Source: Crotophaga sulcirostris (Eukaryota > Chordata > Aves > Cuculiformes > Crotophagidae). From it: 64,000 nt of DNA. The stretch is taken from NCBI GenBank assembly GCA_013397455.1, contig VYZB01000220.1:593856-657855 (forward strand), read 5' to 3'. A program made the translations under genes and the position numbers. Below the pieces are notes generated by a model. It saw only the letters and a program-made list of their open reading frames with translations, had not been told where the DNA came from and made no database searches. How positions within the stretch are numbered: position 1 is the first letter of the stretch; the number at the start of each line of letters is the position of its first letter. Of this stretch, positions 1-30,150 are shown one piece after another.

Positions 1-3000
1 ACATGTTCTGTACTGGCAGACTAGTGCACGTGAGTATCAGCTCTGCCTTGGGCATCTCTCCTCTTTGTGAAAGAGAGACATTTATTGCCCTCACATTAAT
101 GGAAGGGGAAACCTTAGAATCATAGAATCATTAAGGCTGGAAAAGATCTCTTAAGATCATCCAGTCCAACTGTCAACCCAACGCCACCGTGTCTACTAAA
201 CCATGTCCCAAAGTGCCATGTCTGCACGTTTTTTTTAACTCCTCCAGGGATGGTGATTCCACCACTTCCTGAACAGCCTCTTCTTATACTTCACCAGTCT
301 TTCAGTAAAGAATTTTTTCCTAATACCTAATTTAAACTTGCTCTGGTGCAAATTGAGGCCATTTCCTCTCATCCTATCATTTGTTACTTGGGAGTAACCT
401 TACCTTTAGGAGGGCAAAGCAATCTGTAGCTTCCTTGCAGAATAATGACCTGAGGCAAAGCGGGGAGGAAGCTGAGGACTTGCCTTCATCTGAAACCTGG
501 AATTTTATCTAGTGATTATTTTCCTCCACCTCTTTTTCTGCCTAGTGATGAAGAGGTCTGGGCATTGTAAGACAGGTTCATTGCCCAGATGACTCTCAGC
601 AGGGAAGTGATTAGCACCAATGGATGCATCTTTCCCAATTGTCCCCGTCAGAAATTACTCCGCATCTCAAAATTGCTGAAGGATTATGGAGCAATTGTCC
701 AATATTCCAATTCACTGGGAATTGTGGGGAATAGCTTCGTGTTGGACCCATGGAAACCTATTACTGGGTGCGTTCTTGATGCTTTGAGACCTGCGTTGTG
801 TGTCAGTAGGCATTTCTCTTCCTCTTACATGCTCTGAGAAGTCCAAAGCAAAACTGTACCCTGCAGGTTGAGAAGTTGTTTATCTGCAGACTGAAAGAAG
901 CAGCTGTGATGGCCCCACACAGATGGTGGTCACAGCCCATGCTGCACATCAACCAGTCCACACACTGTCCCACTGCTGGGCTCTCCAGCTGGGTTGTGAC
1001 TGGTCACTCCACACATTTTCTTAGCAAGATCTGAGGTTCCCATCGAGTGTACTTGCTTCTTTTAGGAAAAGAGCTTCCATTACTGCCTCCCTGTTTGATA
1101 AGAAGAGTGGCTATTTTTTTTAGGGTAGCTGGGGCACTGCCCATCTCAGGAAACAGCAGAATAATGTTTTGAGCAAACTGCATCTTGGTTTTGTGTGCTC
1201 AGCTGTGCCAGCAGCACTGCCAACAAGACTCTGCTCCTGCAACCCCTGCCTGTCAGTACGATTCCCTGGAGGCAGGACGATCGCATGGCTTGTAGACAGC
1301 CTTTACAGCTCATGATCTTGGGTGCCCTGCCCAAGCAAATACCTACCATGGGGAAGTTTTTAGGTCAGGCTTGTGTATAAGCAGGCCCAGAGGAAAATTG
1401 CTGCCTGAGATGAATGAGGAGATGTTTGAAGCCCTGCAGTGTCCTCGGTGTTCTGTACATACCTCCAGTTCAGGGGTACATGGATTTCACAGAGCAATAC
1501 ACTGGGCCCTTGCAAGGGTCAGGTCTTCAGCTTGGGTGCACACGTTGTTAGGCCTTGTTTGGCCACCCAAACAGATCAGCTGGCCGGCCAGTCTTGAGAA
1601 ATGTATCTCTCTTGGATGGAGTGTCTGTACACACCAGCTGTAGACCAAGAGCTTTGTGTATTCTGGCTCTCTGTTCTGCTTCTTAGCCCCTGTGGTGCTA
1701 AGCACCACGCACATCCTGTCCTGCTAAACTGCCTGGCATTCTTGGAGTCAGAAGGCAGCAGTGTGCCTGCCTTCCTCTTGAAGTATTTGAGGACTGTGGG
1801 AGATGTGGCTGGTGGGGGAGGAAGAAGTATTACAGGAAGATGTTGGTGGGTGAATGTGGAAGTAAGTCTAAGGGGTATATTGCAGCAGGAAGAGCGAGAA
1901 CTGGTGGCATCTTATGGTAGAAAGTGGGTGGCTCTACAGCCTGGTGTTGGTGAGCAGGGGTCTGTGATAGCCCATGTACCTGCTTGAAATTGGTTCTGTG
2001 GGTTTGCATCCCACTAAAACACAAACTTCTGTCTCACCCTTGCTTACTCTAGCTTTGAGAGAGACACAAGTTGTGCAGTAAACTAATTGCTGTCAAGTGT
2101 GGGTTGATTAACTTGAAGTTTAGGCTGCCAGACCCAAGGGTCAGAACCCTACCACAACGTGGGATTTTTAATAATAATCTGTCTATCCACTAGGATGAAA
2201 GTCTGAGGCAACACTGGGGCTTTTAAAAGTTGCCAGTTGCAATGAGGAATTTTTTATTTTTTTTTTAAGACTGCTACAGTGAAAGACAAAGAGTATTTCT
2301 CAAAAAAACCAGCAGCATAAACCCAGACAAGAAGGAGTGATGCTGCATTTGGCCACCCACAAATGGCAAAATGACCTAGAGGAAAAGGAATTGTAATTGA
2401 TTTTACTCATGAGGTCAAGATAGTGCAAACAAGGTTACAGCCTGGAGAACTCTATTCCGATTTCCTAAGGCAAAAGGGAAGATCAAAGTGCAGTGATATA
2501 GGAGTATTCAACTATGCAGAGCTTGCTTCATGTACAAAGTGTCACACTGGGTCAGATCTAAGGTCTAATTAGTAGGGCGTTCTGAATCTAGCAATAGGAA
2601 GGGGAGAGGCTTTGTAAACAGTGTTGAAAACTGCAGGCCTAGAGTTATCCTTCCTTTGGCATATCCACTCCAGGTTTTATTGGGAAAATCCCTCTACATA
2701 GTGAGATAATCAGTGAGTTTGGAAAGACAAAGTATTGGGCAACTTGAACTTGTAGTGCTAGTAGCTTGGATAAGTACTTCGTATCTGATGGGTTGTGGCA
2801 TCAGGTAGAAATCCTCAGCAGAAAGAAGCAGCTCGTCCCTGGCTGTGTCTTCTGTCTCTGCTGGTCAGTAGAGTCGTAGCAGTTTGCTGCTTTTGTTGCC
2901 ATTGGGAAAGGCTGAGGTGGCACATAGTCTAGAATCTTGCTGGGTTTATTGTTAATGAGCAGAAGACAAGGCAAGCTTGTTTTGCTTTATTCAAACTTGT

Positions 3001-4611
3001 AAACCTTGCCTCCTCCCCCTTTTACTTCCCTCCCTCTTAAGGCACATGGGTGGCTTTGTGGTCTCTGTATCCGGTCTCTGGGTGATACAGCGTGTGAGCT
3101 GAGGAAGCAGGACAGATAAAACTTAGCTCTTATTTCTGGGAATCCTTACCTCACTGCGGATGGGCAAGCGTTGTGCTCCCAGGCACGGGCAGATAAGATG
3201 CTGGGTTCCTTGTCATACTGAGGCATAGGGCTGGCTCCTGAGGAGCTGCCAAGCAGGACTTCATGATTTGGGAGACCCAAATCTTCAGCAGAATGTCACT
3301 CAGTTTCTTTCTAACTTTGTACACTGTCTGACAGCTGCAAAACCATATTTTAAGTTGTGAATGAGGAAATTTTGTACTGCTTTCATGGGTTGAGGCTTAA
3401 GTGATACTGTTAGAATTGCTCAGGGCGCATGCAGGGCTGAACTTGGAACCAGTGAGGAGTCAGACTGGAAGCAGGCTGAAGCTTTTGGTTTCTGCAGCAG
3501 CTACGAACCACAGGTATGTGAGTACCCCCTGGACTGCACTACTGGCACATTTCTCTGCTGACCTGGTGGAAAAACTCTGGTAAGTAAGAGGGAATTTATG
3601 AGAGCTGGTTTCTCTGCTGAGATCCTTGAAGGGAGTTAAAGCCAGTTATCTGTCTCTTGCTAGGAGCTAATGCTGACAGCTCCAAGCTCTTCCTGCATGT
3701 GGGGACACCACGCTCTCCCTGTCATCTGTGGAAGAAACTGGAGTTTTGTACTGCTGCAGTGTTTTGTTTGTGGGCATGTGAAAGGAGCATGAGGGCTTCT
3801 CTGACTTTGGTATTATGTGTCTTTAAGAAAGAAACCGTTTGAAGGGCTTCTGATAAATGTTTTTCATTTTAGCTGTTCACGTGTGCACTTATCCTGTGCT
3901 TGAAAACAACAGTTTGTACCCAATAGCAGTCAGATTCTTTTTCTCTTATTTGCGTTCTTTGGGTGTACTGAGAATAAATTGTAGAGTCCTGCCAAGTGAA
4001 AGGATGCAGATGGCATTAACAAACCTATTTTGATTGCTTCAGCCCTAGATTTCACTTTTCCTGTACTTGTAGAGGGGGAATATATATTATTATTTGTATT
4101 ATTTGTTGTGTGTATAAAAATGCATTCATACTCAGAACCAGCAACATCTCTTTCTCTCTCTCACAGACTGGAACTGAGCTCTGGAAAAACAAAGTTGAGC
4201 CTGGAGCATGTGGCCTGAGGATTGCCTTACAAAGCCAGGGGTAGGGATTCATTGTTTCTCTTGGCTGCTTGGCTGTAGATGAGCTATCTGGAGAGGCGCC
4301 TCCATTCTCAAGTGAAGATAATTGTTTGATTTATTTGTCAAATATAGCTGTAGATGTTAATCCCAGTGTAGAAGAGATTAAGAAAGGGTTGCATTGAAAT
4401 AGAAGCAAATTCTATAGGAGAACACCTCTGTGGCTTAAAGGCACTGGACTGGAAATTTGATTGAGGTGCACATTTTCCTGAGCTGTGAGGATATGTAATC
4501 TTCTTTTCTTTGCGTCTTTTGCATGTTAACCTTCTACAGACCCCAGCACAGCTCTGAAGAGATGTTATGTAGTCAACAGCAACAGAGTTTTTTTTTAACC
4601 TTTTCTTGCAG
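1..4611 (+). other. Upstream intron or 5' region of PIK3CD
   Basis: No coding exon recognised. A CR1 tail lies at about 113-412 and a possible old repeat at about 2545-2640. One or more noncoding PIK3CD exons could be hidden here; no CpG island or clear promoter was seen. Confidence 0.55.
113..412 (-). repeat. CR1 LINE 3' fragment
   Basis: Begins with AGAATCATAGAATCATTA, the reverse of the octamer-type CR1 3' end, followed by GATCATCCAGTCCAAC, CCTCCAGGGATGGTGATTCC and TTTCCTCTCATCCTATC. Reverse orientation, diverged, 5'-truncated. Confidence 0.88.
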
Positions 4612-4634
4612 GTGGTAGCTGAGAAGTGAGCAGG
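4612..4634 (+). other. PIK3CD: PIK3CD 5'UTR segment ahead of the start codon
   Basis: A pyrimidine-rich tract ending in TTTTCTTGCAG (acceptor AG at 4610-4611) precedes 23 nt of untranslated sequence and the ATG at 4635. At least one noncoding exon must therefore lie upstream, in 1-4600 or before the window. I could not place it. Confidence 0.8.
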
Positions 4635-23125
<18,491 letters not shown>

Positions 23126-24990
23126 AGCAGCAGCCTGCACGCCTGCTCGGAGAATGTAATACCTGCAGTAGGCCAGAAATTGCAGATGGGTTTTTAAAGA
23201 CTGATGAATGTTGCCGTGTCGAAGATCCCCCACCTGTGTTCCCAGAGATCAGACATCTCTGCATGACTGAACGTTGCTGGACTGCCATCAGCCACATAAC
23301 CACGTCTGCTGTAGGTCTTTGGGGGACAAGGGAGAGACAGGAGGCAATAGAGCACAGTGGCATACAGTGAAAGGTAGGTAGATGCACTGTACCCTTAAGA
23401 ACTTGCTGAGCTTCAAATACATCTTCTAGTGGAAGAGTTCAGGCTATCGTACCATCCTTCAGTGTGTTAAGGTGTATATTTGTTTCCTTGAAAATTTAGC
23501 TGAACACTGAGAACCTGCTATCCCTGTAGCCCTTATAATACAGCCCATCTTCTAGGTCCTCACCATTACAGCTCAGAGGCATTAACTTCACCATGTGATC
23601 ACTTCTCCTACCCTGTTTCAGTGCACACCAAGGTAGGTCAGCTTAAATCACCACTGAAGGTGGCTTGGACAATTTTTTTTACTCTGCATTGTGAATATCC
23701 ATGCTGTCATATTACTTGCTCTGCTACAGAGGCCAAAGTGTTCTGGAACTGAACTGGAACCCATTTATGGTCCATCCAAGAGCAGGCTTGGTTAATAGCT
23801 ATTTTTGTTTGTTTTCCTAAGCCAGACTTTAGTTCAGCCTCAAGCAATTCCTGGGTTTCTGTGTTTAGTCTGTTTTTAAGCCTGAAATTTCCAAATTGGC
23901 ATGCAGTGTTGGTTGCTGCATGTATCTCCTGCTGGGCTACAGTAGAGTGAGTTTGCCACCTGGTTTCCCTGTAATTTGTGAATGCCAGGCACCAGCCTAC
24001 ACCTACGTAATCAGTGGGACACAGCCCTGCAATTGCAGTGTCAGCTGGGAGGGATGGAACCATTCTGTGCCCAGGTTCGCTGGCCGCTCTGCCTTCCTGT
24101 GCAAGGACAGCAGTGCCGGCCAGCGGCTTTACCACTCCGTTACAGAAATTGCATCTCAACTCTCCTCATCTTCCAGATTTAGTCCTTCCAGATTTATTCC
24201 TTTATTCTGCACTCTTCCTGCTTTCAGCCTCCAGACTCCTTGTCTGTGAGCTGGTGTGCACAGACTGTGTGTCTGCGCCGGGGTTCAGCAACAGAGCAAG
24301 TCGCGGTCACCTGTGCTGGTACCTAAATCCAGACAAACTGTCTACTCCTACCTGTCTCCTCCCAGCCAGGATCTGCCCCATCTTCCACAAGGTGCTGTAA
24401 TCAACCATGTATTTCTCCTCACGTGTCATATTGTTGTCTCACCTGGTGAGCCGCTCTGAGCACGGGTGTTGCACAGGGACAGGTAACAGGAGCCACTGCT
24501 GCCTCTCAGCACCTGTGGGTCATGCAGGAAGGGGGGTGAAGCAGCGTGGGCAGTACCTGTGCTTCCTCCAGCAGTTCCTGGGGTGCTACTTCCATTTCTC
24601 CATGTTCTCCACACCATCAGGTTCCTATGAAGGTGCTTCCATTCCTGCCTTTTAAGGAATAGCAGAGTCTAATTTTCAAGGTGGCCCTGAAGCTGAATCC
24701 TCCATTGGATTTGTTATGCCCTTAACAAGGTGGAGCAATTTTCTTTTACTCACAGAACTGTTTTTTTAACACTTTTCTACTTACTTATGTAGGTTAAAAA
24801 AAATTACAGGCTTTTCAGATCCTGTTTCTCAAGTGACAAGAGGTGCAGGTATTGTGAAAGGATGGACTGCTTTCTCATGTAAATTCAGCTTTCGTGTCCA
24901 GTTTAGAATTCCCACAAAACTAGCAAGTTTAGGACAGAGCCTGAACTGGCCTGTTTATTCTTAATAAATCTTCCCTGTCATGGGATGAAT
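23126..24990 (+). other. PIK3CD: PIK3CD 3'UTR (end estimated)
   Basis: Non-coding sequence after the TAG at 23123-23125. It becomes AT-rich towards a canonical AATAAA at 24963-24968, giving about 1.9 kb, similar to the human 3'UTR. Several open frames lie here on both strands (for example 23707-24159 on - and 24014-24400 on +). None has splice or homology support. The exact cleavage site is not visible. Confidence 0.7.
24963..24968 (+). terminator. PIK3CD: Poly(A) signal AATAAA, likely for PIK3CD
   Basis: Canonical hexamer with T-rich sequence 20-50 nt downstream. It is the first AATAAA after the stop codon. Confidence 0.6.
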
Positions 24991-27540
24991 TTGATTTGAT
25001 AGTATTTTTGCACCCAGACTTACAGTTCTTTTTAATACTTTAAAATAAGGTACTGTACTTAAACAGCCACTATAGGTCAATATTCTTTTAAAGTCTTCTT
25101 CATCAGCTACATTGCTAAGTTAACACTGCCTTAAAAGGTAACTTCTACCCTAAGTAGAAATGAATAGCAGTAGATAATACAGGTTTGGTCAGTGAATGGA
25201 ATATGAAACACCTTTAATAAACCCTTCCCTCATTACCTTTACATACAAAAAGTTATCAGATTATGATTCAGTGTTATGTTGTTGCTAATTCAAATTCTGG
25301 TTTAAAGTACATACGGTTTCTTTTCCTAAAAGGTGTTATGCTATGAAGTCTATTCTATACTGGTTTTTATGTATGTAAACATAAACCAGGTTGCCTCTCA
25401 TCCAGCACTTGTTACTAAAAGCAGCAGTGATATAGAAAACTCATTTTATCTTTATATAACCTTGGCGATGCCAATTTCTTTCAAAGGACACTCAGTATGT
25501 GACTGAGAGCAGCTAGAACATTTGAAGACAGAATGCAGAAAGGGATGCACATTACTTATCCTCCTTACACAATACACTGAAGAACTGTTATGAATAAGTA
25601 GAACTGAAAGGGTTTTGCAGCAAGCAATTGTTTTTGCTGTGCTGTGTTGCAGACCCTACTTAGCTAGAACTGAAAGCAAGCTTCACATCTTCCTCTTGCC
25701 TATGCATTTGACCGTAACACTAGGAAAACAGTGGATAAATGCATACAAACTGACCTGCAGGAAACAAAACGCTCTAGAGCTGCTGTTGCTGCTTGTAGAG
25801 ATGACACTGCACGTTCCTGTAGTCTGAGTACTGTTCTCTGCAAAAGATGAGCTCTCTGCAGCGCGCTGGAAGGTGCCGCCACTGATGGCGTTCTCCCGCG
25901 TCTAGAGTACTGCTCACTCTTCTTGAGCTGAACAGCACATAGTGTTCTCAGGTTTCAAATTAGGTCTTATAACACTGAATTCATATTTGCAGGTGGAAGT
26001 GTAGTAGTATGGCACTGAACTGGCCAACAAATTGTGAGAGTAAACCATCAGGCGTTGATTATTTTTTAGCTGTTTTAAGTATTAGAAGGATAATTTTCCT
26101 TTCCTGTGCCACATTATACAGCCTTATACTTCGTAGGCTAGGAGGCTGCTGGGTGTCACCATTTAAATTAGAAAGATGCTTATATCTTATCTTGTACATC
26201 TAAGTAAAAAAAAAAATCCATTACCAGTAGGACTTGGACAAACGTAGAAGCTACCGCGGGGTAGCAGATTACTGCAGGATGTAGAGCTCTTTGCATGCCA
26301 GTCAGGCAGTGAGAACACAGTACTGCCCATGTCTAAATCACTGCTCCCTCAATAGGGAGGTGGACACTCATGACTGGTTTGTGTCCCCTCCCTTGGGGTG
26401 GCACACCCACACACTGTTTGCTTGCAGAGTTTCCTGTGGCCACGCAACTTTGCTCCATTTTAGAGAACAGACAAATATTGCTATTTCCTTATTAAACTAA
26501 ATAACAGAGCAAAGAATATGCAAAAATATCAGGCCACGTGCAAGCTGAGCTGCGCTGAAGCCACAACCTCATCTGTGGTTTGTATACTCTGGTACAAGGG
26601 AAAAAACATACTACAACTCTGTAATCATAAAAGCCATTCTCTTAACACTGCCACAAACCAATAACTGAGGATGCTGCCTGCCACCCTGCAGCAAGGCATC
26701 TCACCTGGGAGCTCCCTTAGTCACCCAGGTGCACAGGCTCAGCAGTTCATACCTTCAGCCTGCTTTGGTGGCGCATCCAGAAAACTCAGCCCCTAATTTA
26801 GTTTTACAGAAGCAGCAGCAGCTCATGTTACCTGTCCCTCGGTCTTAGAAGTGCAATAAAACAAAGTTGTATCAGTGCAAACTGCAAGAACTAAGCAATT
26901 AGAGAGAGGTTACTTAGTCTGGAAAATTGACTTACCTACAAGAAGTGAAAATATCAGTGAGTCACCAAGTGGACCTTCTTCCTTGTGCACCACTGCAAGA
27001 GCATCTTGAATGAAGCTCCGATGGCTACATCGGGTCAGCAAAGAGCCTTGGACTTCAAATCTACAAAGCAGCAGCTCACCTAATGGTTTTCAGCAAGCTG
27101 AATTGTGCTGAAGAGTGAAACTAAGTAAGTTCAAAAATGTTACATTTCACTATAAATAAGTACCTTCCCATTTTATAAATATGCTCAAAATGATACCCCT
27201 TTCTATTTATTTAGAGATGTTTGTGTGATTATTTTTTTTTAACTCTGTACAAACCGATTGTGCTTATTCTGTTGCCTTTGAAAAAAAGAAGTATTTTTTT
27301 AAGCCAAACCATGGTTCTGTAAGAAGAGAATGTTTACATGTTTAACTTTTCAGTTGCTTTAGGTACATGTTTTGTAAGTCAAAAAATAAAAGAAATTATG
27401 GATAGATTGTACACAAATGCTGCCAAAGTCTTTCTGTACTTGAGATCAACGAAACAGAACACCAGCAGAGGCAAATAACACACCGTTAATATAACTCGAT
27501 TCAATTTTGGTCCATTCAGTAAGAAATAAATGCCAACAAC
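24991..27540. other. Region between the convergent PIK3CD and CLSTN1 3' ends
   Basis: AT-rich, with no coding exon, RNA gene or recognised repeat seen. AATAAA occurs on + at 25216, 26855 and 27385, and on - at 27206-27211. Either 3'UTR could extend into it. Confidence 0.6.
25216..25221 (+). terminator. PIK3CD: Second poly(A) signal AATAAA, alternative PIK3CD end
   Basis: Another canonical hexamer in an AT-rich setting 250 nt further on. It would give a 2.1-kb 3'UTR. Further AATAAA copies at 26855 and 27385 are more distant candidates. Confidence 0.4.
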
Positions 27541-29955
27541 CTTTAGAACCAGAAATTTATTGTAGCTTATAGACTTTCCAAACTGACCTGTTACCAATAT
27601 ACACATCTGAAAAGTTATACCCACAGTGGCTACAAACTGCATCAGCACGTTTACAACCTTTCAGTATTACCATTAAGTCATGATCAGTTTTGGTCTAAAA
27701 TACAGCAGCTACAGCAACAGTATATGGAAGGATAAGTCTTCTACACATTAACACAGGACAACTGTCAGACATAAGTTAAAAGTTTCCCAGTTTACTTAAA
27801 ACTAGCAGTTATATTACCACATAAGTAGTCAAAACCATTTCCCCATTTTAGAAATCTAAAATTTTACATAAAAAAACAACCCCAAAAGACGGTAAGCGAG
27901 TTGTGTGGGTTCTCCTCCCTGCTTCCAGGTCCATCTACTATTGGAAAAGGCACTCCGCAGTCAAGCCTTACCCCAGATAAAACCCACCATTGGATCCCAT
28001 TACACACGTCACCAGGTGAGAATAGGTCTGCTCTGAAAATCAAAACCATAGAAACATTTGGATCAAGCCTTCTCTCTGCTCTCAATTACGACCCTTTGTG
28101 CCCCCACCCTTTGGCTTGCTTGTGGCTCCTCTGGCACGCTTACCCAGTGCTGCGCAGGGTCAGCCACTAACTGGCCTGCTGTGAGATGTGTGGTCTGTGC
28201 ACCCAGAACAAAGGCAGACTACATACAAGACCAAAAACTGGAACTTTGCTTACCGTGCTGAGGAGTGAATGGAGTCCTAGTCTCCTGTTACAAGCAAAAC
28301 AAGTTACTCTTTTTTAAATCCACCTCCAAACATAAAAAAATCAAGTAAGCAGATAGTCATTACTCAACGATCCGTGTAAGACCAAATAAAGTTAAATAAA
28401 CATGACCTGCCTTACAAAAAGAACTAGCACTCTCCACCATGGGGCCAGAACTTACTTTTCGTACCTTTCAGCTATTTGACAAGTCCTTTGCAATTCCAAG
28501 TTAGAACTTTGATCAGAAACAACCAAAATTGTCTGGAATTGGAACAATATAAACAACATTCCCAAGGTTTTCTGGTGGGATAATTTATGCTATAGTTTTT
28601 CACCAGCAGGGAAAACACAATTACTAAATGTAAACAAAGGTTTAATACACCAACAGTCCAAGTTGCTGTACAAGGGGCTACAGGGAATGAGCAGGAGTAT
28701 GTTTAATAGAAAATAAATCAGCTATGCCCGAAACCCTCCCACTACCAAATCAGAAAAACCCAACAGCCAAAAAAAACCCCAAATAACTATCTCTGTAGAC
28801 TGGTAGCCAAGGTGCACAGGTACACAGGTCTCAGGCTTTCCAGCTTCACTTACCAATGTAACAGTCAAATAAATGAACAATCCACCCTGTCAGCAGTATG
28901 AACAGACCATCGTTGTGCTACAGGCAGCCTCACTGTAATTCATAAGAGCTGTGGCAACACACCACAGCAGCAGCACACTAATTTGCCCACCATCCAAGTA
29001 GTGTTTTTTCCCAATAACTTAAAAGCCCTTATGCCAAGATTTAATTGGAGGAAAAAAAAAAACAAACAAAAAAAAAGAAGAAAATAAACAACTGTATTGC
29101 ACAGGGCAGCTCAACCTCTGCAGAGGTTCCTAAAGCCTCTACAACTTTGCACAAGCTTGTCTGTTCCCTCTGCAAAAATAAAGGAGATTAAAAAGGAAAA
29201 GTAAAGAAAAAACAGAGCGGGGCATGAGCGAACATGGCAGTCAAGGCCAATGACACCGTATTACTCAAACATCTACACTAGAGAACTGTGCCCGTGCTCC
29301 TGCTGCAGTAGTATGAGACTTGTAGTATTTCATGCTTCATGATTTTTTGACTTTAGCATGTTTTAAACCCCAATCCCTGTTTTCACTACCACAAATGACA
29401 TAATTACATAATTCCAATATATTTACAAAATATTAAAAAGTCTGTTAATCTTCTACATATTAACCTCATTCTGCCACTTTACACATGCACTAATTTGGGG
29501 AAAAAAATTAAAAGAAATCAACAGGCTGAAATGAGCAGCTTTACCCTTTGTCAACAAGCACTCTTTGCATCTTTTAAAAAGAGAAAAAGGAACAAAGCCA
29601 AGTTTGTTTCACTGAGCAAAAAAAGACAGTTCAGAAATTCATGTGCAATGGCTACAGATCTGTAGAGTCACTTAGCTGAGATGACATGAAGAAAAAAGTG
29701 CAAGGTGGTTCCTCACATAGCGTAAAAAATAAAAATCCAGTCACTGAGGCATGGCTGAAGGAAAACGAGGTGCTAACTACAACTCTAGAAACAGCATCAG
29801 GAACTAGCTGACATGATACAAACACTGGGATGTGTGTGGGTTGAATCTACTGGCCAGAATGTTTTTTTTTACCCCCCATGAATCCTCGGTAACAATGGAG
29901 TGTATGACAGTGGAGTCTTCTAGAGCAGAAACAAAGACAAAGGGAACAGCTAGAA
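27540..29955 (-). other. CLSTN1: CLSTN1 3'UTR (end estimated)
   Basis: Non-coding sequence after the TGA. The first canonical AATAAA on the - strand is at 27561-27556, giving about 2.4 kb. ATTAAA variants at 28646-28641 and 29045-29040 could give shorter forms. No coding signal seen. Confidence 0.65.
27556..27561 (-). terminator. CLSTN1: Poly(A) signal AATAAA (minus strand), likely for CLSTN1
   Basis: Reads TTTATT on the + strand. It is the first canonical hexamer downstream of the CLSTN1 stop. A second one is at 27206-27211. Confidence 0.55.
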
Positions 29956-30150
29956 TCAATAACTGAGGGTAGAGTCATCCCATTCCAGCTGTTGCTGTCT
30001 GTTCACATTCTGTTGGTCCTCCTCCTGCTCGCCCTCCTCCTCCTCGCTGCTTTCAGACTCTGCGCTAGTGATGTCATCTTCTTCTCCATCTTCACTTTCT
30101 TCTTCCTCTTCCTCCTCTTCCTCCTCACTGCTGTGTTGATCCTCATAAGT
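29956..30150 (-). CDS. CLSTN1: CLSTN1 exon 19 (acidic tail, second kinesin-binding motif, stop)
   Basis: Acceptor CTCTCTTACCAG. 64 codons plus TGA. Starts TYEDQHSSEEE, runs through a Glu/Asp-rich repeat with DDITSAESESSEEE and ends QLEWDDSTLSY. The second WDDS motif and terminal TLSY match human. The acidic part is a (GAG/GAA)n-like tract, seen on the + strand as cctcct/tcttcc repeats at about 30020-30130. Confidence 0.97.
   Translation of the reverse strand, partial: TYEDQHSSEEEEEEEEEESEDGEEDDITSAESESSEEEEGEQEEDQQNVNRQQQLEWDDSTLSY

Noticed and set aside
23707..24159. Open frame of 150 codons on -, in the PIK3CD 3'UTR
   Set aside because: No family resemblance and no splice context. It lies within the stretch best explained as 3'UTR.
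24014..24400. Open frame of 128 codons on +, in the PIK3CD 3'UTR
   Set aside because: Downstream of the PIK3CD stop, composition like ordinary UTR, no recognised domain.
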